This document shows, piece by piece, positions 13,538 through 19,827 of a DNA stretch of 23,936 nt. This stretch comes from DATKZH01 sp964475955. GTDB taxonomy: Bacteria; Planctomycetota; Planctomycetia; Pirellulales; Thermoguttaceae. Numbering within the stretch: position 1 is the first letter of the stretch; each line of letters opens with the position of its first letter. The DNA lies in NCBI GenBank assembly GCA_964475955.1, contig CAYYZY010000122.1, positions 1-23,936 on the forward strand, given 5' to 3'. The notes beneath the pieces were generated by a model, which saw nothing but the letters and a program-made list of their open reading frames with translations, ran no database searches and was not told the origin of the DNA. The position numbers were made by a program, and so were the translations under genes.

Positions 13538-13571
13538 GGCTGCGGGTCCTTGCGACCCGCAGCCGCCTTTT
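13538..13571 (+). terminator. intrinsic terminator candidate
   Basis: GGCTGCGGGT (13538-13547) and ACCCGCAGCC (13555-13564) form a perfect 10-bp stem with the loop CCTTGCG, followed by GCCTTTT. It ends right at the 5' edge of the tRNA-like sequence. Confidence 0.7.
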
Positions 13572-13669
13572 GCGGCGGGGTAGCTTAGTGGCAAAGCGTC
13601 CGACTTATAATCGGTGGCCCGGGCTCCAGGTTTTCCGGCCAACAGCCCGGCGCGGGTTCGACCGCCGCA
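13572..13669 (+). tRNA. degenerate tRNA-like sequence, anticodon arm reading UAU
   Basis: Several tRNA elements occur in order. TAGCTTAGTGGCAAAGC is a canonical D-arm with U8 and A9. CCGACTTATAATCGG forms the anticodon arm, with UAU in the 7-base loop (isoleucine AUA). CGGGCT and AGCCCG pair to form a long variable-type arm, and GGGTTCGA matches a T-loop. GCGGCGG at 13572 can pair with CCGCCGC at 13662-13668. However, the T-stem cannot be completed without a missing base or two, and the acceptor and D-arm spacing is off by two. It is therefore probably a decayed or highly derived tRNA rather than a working one. No CCA end is encoded. Confidence 0.4.
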
Positions 13670-13696
13670 CCTCATTATAGCAGAACATCGGCAGGT

Positions 13697-13909
13697 TCAA
13701 CCCAGGAACGGAACCGGTTTTCCTGCCCCTGATAGTTCTTCGCGCGCTGCAAGTCGCAGCCGTTCGCGCACCCACGCCGCGAGGGACAGCCCAGCTAACT
13801 CGGCCGCCGCGTCAAAGGCCGCTTTCTCGGATTCCGTGACGCGAAGCTGAAGGTAGCGGCTCTTTACCCTCTCTGGCGGTTTCGGCTGTCCCCCTCGCTT
13901 CTTTGGCAT
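13697..13909 (-). CDS. ribbon-helix-helix-like DNA-binding protein (70 aa)
   Basis: This is a 70-residue basic protein beginning MPKKRGGQPKPPERVKSRYL. A short beta-like segment (SRYLQLRVTESE) is followed by two helices (EKAAFDAAAELAGLSLAAWVRERLR). That is the layout of ribbon-helix-helix regulators such as MobC, CopG or antitoxin-type proteins, in which the strand QLRVT contacts DNA. A promoter TTGACC-N16-TACAAT lies so close that transcription should begin at or next to the ATG, so the message is probably leaderless; no Shine-Dalgarno sequence exists. A TATTGT/ACAATA palindrome overlaps the promoter and could be its own operator. It is the only well-supported minus-strand gene of the island. 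The partner, if any, is not obvious. Confidence 0.75.
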   Translation of the reverse strand: MPKKRGGQPKPPERVKSRYLQLRVTESEKAAFDAAAELAGLSLAAWVRERLRLAAREELSGAGKPVPFLG

Positions 13910-13915
13910 ACCGCT

Positions 13916-13943
13916 ATTGTACCGACAATAAAATAGTGGTCAA
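13916..13943 (-). promoter_or_regulatory. promoter and overlapping palindrome of the RHH-like gene
   Basis: The minus strand reads TTGACC (13943-13938), a 16-base spacer, and TACAAT (13921-13916). The ATG is at 13909, about where the transcript should start. TATTGTACCGACAATA (13915-13930) is an inverted repeat with 6-base arms placed over the -10 and spacer, a plausible operator site. Confidence 0.6.
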
Positions 13944-13949
13944 CCCCTC

Positions 13950-14168
13950 TTGCAGGCCCGGCTGACCGTGTGCTTCTCGAAGAAGCTGGAGAACCTCGAA
14001 GCCGCTTTCGCGATGTTCGCGACGTCGTACAACTATTGCTGGCAAACCCGGAAGCCCGGGAAGAAGGGGGAGAAGCGGCTGACGGCTGCGATGATGGCTG
14101 GGCTCGGCGGGCACGTTTGGAGTTTTGACGAGCTGTTCGATGCGGTGCTCAGGCCAGCAATCGCTTAG
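13950..14168 (+). pseudogene. IS1-type transposase, C-terminal remnant
   Basis: The plus frame ending at 14168 reads ARLTVCFSKKLENLEAAFAM, then FATSYNYCWQTRKPGK, and finally AAMMAGLGGHVWSFDELFDAVL. This series (FSKKLENL, YNYCW or YNFCR, then xTPAMxAGxxxHVW and an acidic helix) matches the C-terminal end of IS1-type DDE transposases. Only about 70 residues remain. The two upstream catalytic acidic residues are missing and there is no ribosome binding site; the TTG at 13950 is merely the first possible start. An intrinsic terminator follows. It is most simply the relic of a transposase that once resided in the island, but an acquired fragment kept as a small protein cannot be excluded. Confidence 0.6.
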
Positions 14169-14189
14169 CGTTGCACTCCCAGCCGCGTG

Positions 14190-14270
14190 CGATAAAATGA
14201 AAGCGACCGGGGCGAAACCGGTCGCTTTCTTGCTCTTGTGCCGCACGGGCGACACTAGCGATACTGACAT
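14190..14270 (-). ncRNA. candidate small RNA of about 75-80 nt
   Basis: A promoter-like TTGACA-N18-TACAAT on the minus strand (14304-14275) would start transcription near 14268. The first terminator hairpin in that direction ends at 14199, followed by an ATTTT tract. The transcript would be about 75-80 bases, half of it hairpin. A minus-strand frame does start at ATG 14268-14270, but it runs through the hairpin and antisense to the transposase remnant and is not protein-like. The evidence is promoter plus terminator only. Confidence 0.35.
14199..14237 (+). terminator. bidirectional terminator hairpin
   Basis: GAAAGCGACCGG (14199-14210) pairs perfectly with CCGGTCGCTTTC (14218-14229) around the loop GGCGAAA. 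The plus side is followed by TTGCTCTTG and the minus side by ATTTTATC, so it can end transcripts from either strand. It follows the transposase remnant by 30 bases. Confidence 0.75.
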
Positions 14271-14274
14271 TGCT

Positions 14275-14304
14275 ATTGTACGCCTTCCGGCCTACGTATG
14301 TCAA
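14275..14304 (-). promoter_or_regulatory. sigma-70-type promoter of the candidate small RNA
   Basis: The minus strand has a perfect TTGACA (14304-14299), 18 bases and TACAAT (14280-14275), followed by AGCA. It resembles the RHH gene promoter at 13916-13943, sharing the CTATTGTAC segment, and the promoter at 11825-11854. Confidence 0.55.
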
Positions 14305-14318
14305 TCGGAGGGTGCGCA

Positions 14319-14975
14319 ATGGAAACCAAGCGTGTATGGAGGGACCGGCTTCATGACGTGTCAGCCGTTTCCTCTCTCGTAATGATCTCGGCCCCGTATG
14401 TAATTGGCGCTATAACAATGGTTTGGTCATGGCTCGCAAACGAACCGCCGATCACGATGTGGATATACAGTCTGATCGCATTCGTGGGCGTTGTATGGGC
14501 TCGAAACGGGCTCGTGTGGTGGCAGCAACACCAGCACGCTGGCACAGTTCGGGCGTCTCCGCCAAAAAACCGGGCACAGAGTCAAGGGGATGCGTTGCGG
14601 ACACAAGACGCTGATGACCTGGAAGTTCTATTGGGCACCTGGAATGTGGTCATCATCCACAACGAACCAATAAGGGCGCCGTGGATATTTGCTGCCGACC
14701 AGAAGATGCTCAACATAGACGGAACGGCCTGCGGTACTTGGGAATTGACGCCCACCGAAGTGCTTATTACGTGGGACAGCTACCAATCACCGCCGAACGC
14801 AAGTGCGCATTGCTGGGAGACGTTCACCCGGCCGCTTGATCCTTTTGGTGTGACGGGCAAAAGTTGGCGACCAGATGCAGAAGTTCGAGCCAACAAAGTC
14901 ATTGCCCTAGCGTCGCCGCTTAGAGAATCCAACCTTGCGGCATCGCCAGACCCAGGGGTCTTCGCCGGACGTTGA
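14319..14975 (+). CDS. two-TM protein with C-terminal beta domain
   Basis: This 218-residue protein of unknown family has two hydrophobic helices, about residues 17-39 and 46-66 (SLIAFVGVVWARNGLVWW). A polar linker follows, and then a domain from about residue 103 with LLGTWNVVIIHN, GTACGTWELTPTEVLITW and CWETFTRPLDPFGVTGKSW. The alternating tryptophans in short strands suggest a lipocalin-like or beta-sandwich binding domain facing away from the membrane. The start at 14319 has GGAGG at 14307-14311, seven bases upstream; the ATG at 14298 is upstream of that site and so less likely. The next gene appears to carry a similar beta domain. It is the largest cargo gene of the island. No enzymatic motif is visible. 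Confidence 0.75.
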   Translation: METKRVWRDRLHDVSAVSSLVMISAPYVIGAITMVWSWLANEPPITMWIYSLIAFVGVVWARNGLVWWQQHQHAGTVRASPPKNRAQSQGDALRTQDADDLEVLLGTWNVVIIHNEPIRAPWIFAADQKMLNIDGTACGTWELTPTEVLITWDSYQSPPNASAHCWETFTRPLDPFGVTGKSWRPDAEVRANKVIALASPLRESNLAASPDPGVFAGR

Positions 14976-14996
14976 TGCGTTGGAGTCAACGGTGGC

Positions 14997-15224
14997 GTGT
15001 CTGATACATTCCTCGTGGAATTGCAGTCGGACTACACCGCGCGTAGGATTCCGACGGACGTGGTCCCCCCCGCGGAAGGCAAATGGGAATGCGTTGACGG
15101 TGAGGCACGCATTCGATGGAACGATGGCTGGGTTGACACCCTACGTGTCACGAAAATTGCAGCACGACAGGACGGGCCGGAAACCACAGCGTCTGCTGTC
15201 AAAATCAGTGACCCTCCGGCTTAG
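14997..15224 (+). CDS. small protein with beta domain related to the upstream gene
   Basis: This 75-residue frame starts with GTG at 14997 and includes VVPPAEGKWECVDGEARIRW, NDGWVDTLRVTK and a short polar tail. The 'GKWxxxxGxxRIRWxDGWxDTL' pattern is a beta-strand arrangement common in planctomycete proteins of unknown function. It echoes GTWELTPTEVLITW in the upstream gene. A GGAG at 14982-14985 is 11 bases away, so the ribosome binding site is weak. It could be an independent small gene or a downstream piece of a once longer protein separated by the 21-base gap. It ends 24 bases before the right inverted repeat of the island. Confidence 0.55.
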   Translation: MSDTFLVELQSDYTARRIPTDVVPPAEGKWECVDGEARIRWNDGWVDTLRVTKIAARQDGPETTASAVKISDPPA

Positions 15225-15248
15225 CTCCCACCCGTTAAGCGTGGCGAC

Positions 15249-15271
15249 CCACACAGTCTTAGGACACTACC
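15249..15271 (-). repeat. island right terminal inverted repeat
   Basis: The reverse complement begins GGTAGTGTCCTAAGAC and ends TGTGTGG, matching the left end at 22 of 23 positions. Beyond it the sequence returns to the GC-rich background. Confidence 0.8.
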
Positions 15272-15345
15272 AACCGGGGGATGCCCGGGCTTTCGGCGGC
15301 GAAATGTGGCAGCATGGCGGATTGGGGAGTCTGAGCGAATTGGCC

Positions 15346-15373
15346 TTGTGACCGGACGGGCGCCGCGTAGAAT
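15346..15373 (+). promoter_or_regulatory. candidate larC promoter
   Basis: TTGTGA (15346-15351; 4 of 6) is followed after 16 bases by TAGAAT (15368-15373; 5 of 6). The start would be near 15380, about 100 bases before the ATG. The rest of 15272-15479 shows nothing recognised. Confidence 0.4.
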
Positions 15374-15479
15374 TCCCCCCAACCGCCGGGTTTGCCTTAC
15401 GAAAGCCGATTCCTTGCAGCCGACGCCCTCGCCCCGCGGCTTTCCTGCCAACTCGCCCCCTCCCGAGAACTGCGCCACG

Positions 15480-16679
15480 ATGAGAGTAGCCTACCTCGAC
15501 TGTCTTTCCGGCATCAGCGGCGACATGACGCTCGGCGCGTTGGTCGACGCCGGCGTTGACTTGGCGGCGCTCAACGCGGCGGTCGAATCGCTCGGGCTGC
15601 CCGACTGCCGATTGGTCGCCCGGGAAGTCAAAAAGCACGGATTTCGGGCGACGCAGGTCACCGTGGAGTACGAGCCGGAGCACGCGCATCGACATCTCGC
15701 CGATATCTTGCCGATGATCGACGCCGGCCGGCTCACCGCCCGTCAGAAGGACTTGGCTCGCCGGATCTTCACGCGCTTGGCGGAAGCCGAGGCCAAGGTA
15801 CACGGCACGACGGTCGAGAAAGTCCATTTCCACGAGGTCGGCGCGGCCGATTCGATTGCCGACGTCGTCGGCGCCGCGGTCGGCTGGGACCTGCTGGGCG
15901 TCGACCGGATCGTGGCGTCGCCCATTCCTACGGGCACGGGCAAGATCAGGATCGCCCACGGGCTGACGAGCGTCCCCGCCCCGGCCACGGCCGAATTGCT
16001 CAAAGGGGTTCCGCTGGCCGAATCTTCGGTTCCCTACGAGCTGACCACGCCCACCGGCGCCGCGATCGTGACCACGCTGGCCGACGCGTTCGGTCCGCTT
16101 CCTTCGATGACCATCGCCGGAATCGGCTACGGGGCAGGCTCGCGCGACCTGGAGGAGCAGCCGAACGTGTTGCGTCTTCTGGTGGGCGAGGCGTCGCGGG
16201 CGCCGGGCGCGGAGCAGGTTTGGGTGCTGGAGACGAACCTCGACGACGTCACGGGCGAACTGATCGGCTACTGCACGACCCGGCTCTGGGAGGCCGGCGC
16301 GCTGGACGTCTCGACCACGGCCATCCAGATGAAGAAGAACCGGCCGGGCGTGAAGCTTTCAGTCCTGTGCCGGGCGAGCGAGGTGGAGGCGGTCGAAGCG
16401 ATCCTGTTCGAGGAGACGACCACGCTCGGCGTGCGCCGCTGGCAGGTGAGCCGGAACGTGCTCGTCCGTCGCGACCACGAAGTAGAGACCCCCTGGGGGC
16501 CGATCGAAGGCAAATTGGGCGAACTGGGCGGCGGCTCGCTCCGCTTCGCCCCGGAATTCGAGTCTTGTCGGCGGGCCGCTGCCGAGCACAGGGTCCCTTT
16601 GCGGGTGGTCTACGAGGCGGCGCAGAAGGCGTTCGATCCCGACGACCTGCGCGCCGATCGCGACGCGCCCGATGGATGA
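15480..16679 (+). CDS. larC: LarC, nickel-pincer cofactor nickel insertion protein
   Basis: This 399-residue protein begins MRVAYLDCLSGISGDMTLGALVDAGV, the signature start of LarC (formerly DUF111). Further hallmarks are VHFHEVGAADSIADVVGAA, TPTGAAIVTTL, GIGYGAGSRDL and ETNLDDVTGELIGY. LarC inserts nickel into pyridinium-3,5-bisthiocarboxylic acid mononucleotide, the cofactor of lactate racemase and related LarA enzymes, at the cost of CTP. In Lactiplantibacillus the gene is split by a programmed frameshift; here it is a single uninterrupted frame. The ATG at 15480 is chosen because the family N-terminus starts there; the frame is open further upstream. larB, larE and larA are not in the window. 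The TGA overlaps an ATG of the next frame. Confidence 0.93.
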   Translation: MRVAYLDCLSGISGDMTLGALVDAGVDLAALNAAVESLGLPDCRLVAREVKKHGFRATQVTVEYEPEHAHRHLADILPMIDAGRLTARQKDLARRIFTRLAEAEAKVHGTTVEKVHFHEVGAADSIADVVGAAVGWDLLGVDRIVASPIPTGTGKIRIAHGLTSVPAPATAELLKGVPLAESSVPYELTTPTGAAIVTTLADAFGPLPSMTIAGIGYGAGSRDLEEQPNVLRLLVGEASRAPGAEQVWVLETNLDDVTGELIGYCTTRLWEAGALDVSTTAIQMKKNRPGVKLSVLCRASEVEAVEAILFEETTTLGVRRWQVSRNVLVRRDHEVETPWGPIEGKLGELGGGSLRFAPEFESCRRAAAEHRVPLRVVYEAAQKAFDPDDLRADRDAPDG

Positions 16680-16693
16680 AAGGAGGCACGCCG

Positions 16694-17353
16694 TTGGAAC
16701 TCTTTGCGGCAAACGAGCTGCCTTCGCTCGTCGCCCTGTTCGCCCTGGCGTTCACGATCGGATGGCTGCTGTGGCGGTCGCACCGCTACCTGGCCCGGCA
16801 AGACAATGCCTGGTCGCCACCGACCCGTCCCGCGCGCCGGGCGCCGCACGGCGACGCGCCGCAGCGCAGCGCGCCGGACGACCTGGTGCGCTGGGAAGTC
16901 GAGATGCACGACACGGCCCGGGAGCTTTCCGGCCAACTGGAAAGCAGGATGTCGGCCCTTGCGCACTTGATCCGCGAGGCGGACCGTGCCGCCGCGCGCC
17001 TCGAGGCGGCCCTGGCCTCGACCGGGGAGCCGGGTCGGCGTAAGACCAGTTCGCAAACAGATCAGTGCGAACCACTTAATACTTCCGACCGGATCGGCCC
17101 GACCCCTCTCCAGCCGACCGACCAGGCCGAGGCGCTCAAGTCGCCCGGGGCCGCAGATCGTGAGCCGGCACCTCGCGAAGCGGCCTCCATGCCCATCCAG
17201 TCGAATGCCGGGGAGCAGCGTCCGGCGGGCGACCAGCGCTACGAGGAAGTCTACCTGTTGGCCGACTACGGGTTCGACGCGGCGGAGATCGCCCATCGCG
17301 TGGGAAGTCCGGTGGGCGAGATCGAGTTGATCCTGGCCTTGCGCGAGCGATGA
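16694..17353 (+). CDS. one-TM protein with C-terminal helix-turn-helix-like motif
   Basis: This 219-residue protein has one N-terminal membrane helix (about residues 8-27, PSLVALFALAFTIGWLLW), then a basic stretch. A helical/coiled segment (about 63-115, SGQLESRMSALAHLIREADR) is followed by a low-complexity linker. The final 40 residues, YEEVYLLADYGFDAAEIAHR and VGSPVGEIELILALRER, resemble the sigma-4-like helix-turn-helix end of DUF6115/DUF2802-type proteins. The role is unknown; such proteins are often near motility or envelope genes, and a FliL-like gene is convergent with it. The start is TTG at 16694, with AAAGGAGG at 16679-16686 seven bases upstream. An ATG at 16676 overlapping the larC stop lacks a ribosome binding site. 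Confidence 0.78.
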   Translation: MELFAANELPSLVALFALAFTIGWLLWRSHRYLARQDNAWSPPTRPARRAPHGDAPQRSAPDDLVRWEVEMHDTARELSGQLESRMSALAHLIREADRAAARLEAALASTGEPGRRKTSSQTDQCEPLNTSDRIGPTPLQPTDQAEALKSPGAADREPAPREAASMPIQSNAGEQRPAGDQRYEEVYLLADYGFDAAEIAHRVGSPVGEIELILALRER

Positions 17354-17388
17354 AGGCGAGGCGCTCGCGACGGGCCGACCGGGCGCGG

Positions 17389-18021
17389 TCACGCCCCGTC
17401 GTGCTTGCGGTCCGAATCGACGGCGCCGGGCAGCGGGCTCTGGCCGGCGGGCTCTTCCTCCCAGGGCACGGTGTCGGCGATTTCTGCGAGCGTTTTCGCG
17501 GCACGCGGGCTGCGTTCGACCCGAAGGTCGGTGATGATGACGTCGTCGATGACGCGGATGCCCAGGGCTTCGTTGATCTGCTCCTGGAGCTCCTGCTTGA
17601 GCCCGGCCAACTGCGGGTCGTCGAAGTCGCCGCCGTGCGCCCGGCGGACCAGCTCTTCGACGGCCTGCTCGACGCGCAGTCGCTTGTCGGCCAGGGCGCG
17701 CCGTGCGGCCGATTCCACCTGCTCCAGAAGCGCGATGTGCAGCCGGAACTCCGCACCGACGACCCCGGCCGCCTCCTGGGGGTCGGCCTCGAAGCGAAAT
17801 TCGCCCAGCGACACCTCGGGACTCAGCTCGACGGCGGGGCCCATCGCCCTCAACCAAGAGTAGGTGAGGCCGATTGCGTGCCCGACCAGGGAAAGGCCGA
17901 GCAGCAGGAGCAGGAGTCTCGGCGTCAGCAGTCGCCAAAGGAGTCGACGCGGCTTCTGCTCCTTGGGCTCCTGGTCGTCGTCCCCCTCCTCCGGCGGATT
18001 GGGTTGTCGTTCTTCGGCCAT
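17389..18021 (-). CDS. FliL-like flagellar basal-body-associated protein
   Basis: This 210-residue protein has an acidic N-terminal tail (residues 1-25, rich in Glu and Asp), one membrane helix (about 33-54, PRLLLLLLGLSLVGHAIGL) and a domain with the FliL pattern. That domain has a strand pair (SLGEFRFEAD, AEFRLHIALLEQ), a helix-rich middle, and LKQELQEQINEALGIRVIDDVIITDLRVER at about 145-175, matching the FliL 'LRxELxxxINxxL....V..V.FTDFVVQ' signature. FliL sits around the stator of the flagellar motor in the inner membrane. Planctomycetes also have FliL-like proteins outside flagellar clusters, so a motility role is not certain. No ribosome binding site is obvious. It is convergent with the preceding gene, 35 bases apart. 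Confidence 0.7.
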   Translation of the reverse strand: MAEERQPNPPEEGDDDQEPKEQKPRRLLWRLLTPRLLLLLLGLSLVGHAIGLTYSWLRAMGPAVELSPEVSLGEFRFEADPQEAAGVVGAEFRLHIALLEQVESAARRALADKRLRVEQAVEELVRRAHGGDFDDPQLAGLKQELQEQINEALGIRVIDDVIITDLRVERSPRAAKTLAEIADTVPWEEEPAGQSPLPGAVDSDRKHDGA

Positions 18022-18704
18022 CGTCGGATCGATTTCTCAGCAGTTCGTGCGGCCCCCGACCGCGCAAGGGGGCTTTTCCGAGCAAGTGTAGCTTGCCCAG
18101 CAGGCACGAGGGGGCGTGAATCGGCGTCGGCGAGGGGTATCGCACGCCCAATGCGAGAATCCGGGGGCGTGCGAGCGAGCGCCGTGGTCGCCCGTGAGAT
18201 CGACAGGATTGATCCCGCCCGAAAGCGGGGGGGCCGCCGCAGAAAGGCAAAAAAGTGGGGGCCCCTGACGGGCCGCAATCCACAGCGGCAGACCGGGCGG
18301 CAAGGGCAAGGTAACCGCGCAGTCGTCAGTACGCCAGAGGCCCCACGGGCCAGCTTACGGAAAATCTGTCCAGCGATGGCCGAGGGCTGCACGAGCCGTG
18401 CCATTGGAGTCAAATTTGTCCCCGAAGCAAGGTGGGATGTGGCTGAACTCGTTTGTAAAAAAGACGTTGCGCGCTTGGCGAAGATCCCAGGGCCGCGCCC
18501 TCCCTGGGGGCAGGGACTGTCGCACTTGTTGCAAAATGCTTCAGTCCGCGCTGCTTCTCGATGCACTCGGCGCGATTGCGACAAGGCCCAGAGGACACCC
18601 CCTCCAGAGGGGAATTCGTTTTGCGGGGAGGTGTTTCGACGCCTCAGGGCCATCGCGTATACTGAGTTCCTCTCCCCGCGAACCTTGTAGAAGAGCAGCA
18701 CTTG
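18022..18704. other. 680-base region without a recognised gene
   Basis: No convincing coding frame or known RNA signature (RNase P, SRP RNA, tmRNA, 6S) is visible on either strand. It holds a weak plus-strand hairpin GCCCCC/GGGGGC (18052-18057, 18068-18073) followed by TTTT, and a TATACT (18658-18663) that could be the -10 of the gene at 18705, although its -35 is poor. The base composition is less biased than in the flanking genes. Confidence 0.5.
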
Positions 18705-19715
18705 ATGGCCAGAGGCGAAGCATCCCCACCGAGCGGCCCCGCTGACGCGCCCCAAGGCGAACCCGACCCCACGCCGAACGACCTGCCCTCGCCTGGGCGG
18801 GACCGGGTTCTGATTTCCGTCAATCCGAAAGCGGGGCGGCGATCGTGTCGGCCTCGGGTCGATCGGTTGATCGAGCTGCTTCGCCAGCGCGGCTTTGGCG
18901 TGGACGTTTACACCGATTTGGCCCAAGTGACCGCCGAGGCGAATCGCCTGCACTCCAAGGGAGATCTGCGCGCGCTGGTCGGCATCGGGGGCGACGGCAC
19001 GGCCGCGGTATTGACCAACGGCACCCAGGATGGCGTCCCCCTCACGCTTCTCGCGGCCGGCACGGCCAACCTGCTCTCGAAACACTTCGGATTCAGCGCC
19101 AAGCCGGCCAACGTGTGCCGGACGATTGCCGAGGGGAAGCTGATAAGGATCGATGCGGGCCGGGCCAACGGGCGGCTCTTTCTGGTCATGGTCGGATGCG
19201 GCTTCGACGCCGACGTGGTCCGGCGCGTCCACGCACATCGAGAAAACAACCCGCGCGGCGCCCACATCGGCTACCGAAGCTACTTCAAACCGATCCTGGA
19301 GTCGATTCGTAGTTACCGGTATCCGGAAATCCAGGTAAATTGGGACGAGCCTTCCGGGAGCGGCCAAAACGGGCCGTCCCCGGCCACCGGTCGCTGGGTG
19401 TTCGTGTGCAATCTGCCGCGCTACGGCTGGGGAATGCGCGTCGCGCCGAACGCGGTGCCCGACGACGGCCGATTCGACGTCTGCACGTTTCGCCGCGGGT
19501 CCCTGTTCCACGGGCTGCGATACACGGCCGCCGTGCAGTTCGGCGGATTGCACCGGTGGATGCGTGAGTGCACGCTGCGCGGGGCCGGCGGGCTTCGCAT
19601 TACCTCCGACGCGCCGGTCGCCTACCAACTCGACGGCGACCCGGGAGGGGTGCTCCCGCTCGAGGTGAAAGTGCTGCCGGCGCGGGTGACGCTGCTGGCA
19701 CCGGGATCGTTGTGA
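18705..19715 (+). CDS. diacylglycerol/lipid kinase family protein
   Basis: This 336-residue protein has a Pro/Gly-rich N-terminal tail (about 1-32), then the DAGK catalytic domain. VLISVNPKAGRRS (strand with the NPxAG motif) is followed by the nucleotide-binding LVGIGGDGTAAVLTNG (GGDGT at residues 95-99) and the glycine-rich LAAGTANLLSK. The C-terminal beta-rich lobe has GFDADVV, PNAVPDDGRFDV and a YQLDGDPGG end. These enzymes phosphorylate diacylglycerol, sphingoid bases or similar lipids with ATP at the inner membrane. DgkB and YegS are relatives, and the substrate is not readable here. The start at 18705 has only a weak AAGAG upstream. The spacing to kdsA is 112 bases. Confidence 0.88.
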   Translation: MARGEASPPSGPADAPQGEPDPTPNDLPSPGRDRVLISVNPKAGRRSCRPRVDRLIELLRQRGFGVDVYTDLAQVTAEANRLHSKGDLRALVGIGGDGTAAVLTNGTQDGVPLTLLAAGTANLLSKHFGFSAKPANVCRTIAEGKLIRIDAGRANGRLFLVMVGCGFDADVVRRVHAHRENNPRGAHIGYRSYFKPILESIRSYRYPEIQVNWDEPSGSGQNGPSPATGRWVFVCNLPRYGWGMRVAPNAVPDDGRFDVCTFRRGSLFHGLRYTAAVQFGGLHRWMRECTLRGAGGLRITSDAPVAYQLDGDPGGVLPLEVKVLPARVTLLAPGSL

Positions 19716-19827
19716 CGCGCCCACCCGTAACGGGAAACACAGAAGGCGCCGCCGAGGGCGCGTCGCCCGGCCGAAAGCCCCATACACGAGTTGTCACGGA
19801 AGCTTCCACTGCGAGGATCGTGCCGTC

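Larger units (their letters stand above)
11681..15271. mobile_element. 3.6-kb island bounded by 23-bp inverted repeats
   Basis: The left end (11681-11703) and the reverse complement of the right end (15271-15249) both begin GGTAGTGTCCTAAGA and agree at 22 of 23 positions, the exception being G11696 against its partner. Between them the sequence is visibly less GC-rich and its genes are short, mostly unknown, and individually equipped with promoters and terminators. No complete transposase or recombinase is present, only a C-terminal remnant of an IS1-type transposase at about 13950-14168. This fits a non-autonomous transposon or mobile cassette moved in trans. IS1-family elements typically have ends starting GG and 8-9 bp target duplications, so that family is the best guess. 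A duplication is not clear: the left flank is a G-run after AAAC, the right flank is AACCGGGGG. Confidence 0.75.

Noticed and set aside
13914..14270. 118-residue minus-strand frame starting at the candidate small-RNA promoter
   Set aside because: It runs through a terminator hairpin and antisense to the transposase remnant, has a low-complexity Pro/Arg composition and no ribosome binding site.
11681..15271. Integron cassette array interpretation of the island
   Set aside because: No attC-like sites with paired RYYYAAC/GTTRRRY cores were found between genes; a single GTTAAGC at 15234-15240 lacks a partner. No integrase is present.
18090..18106. Second copy of the REP element from 2490-2563
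   Set aside because: Only CAGCAGGCAC-like bases match; the palindromic partner arm is absent.
18022..18704. Known structured RNA (RNase P, SRP RNA, 6S, tmRNA)
   Set aside because: None of the conserved core motifs are visible and no strong long-range stem was found by eye. A covariance search would be decisive.
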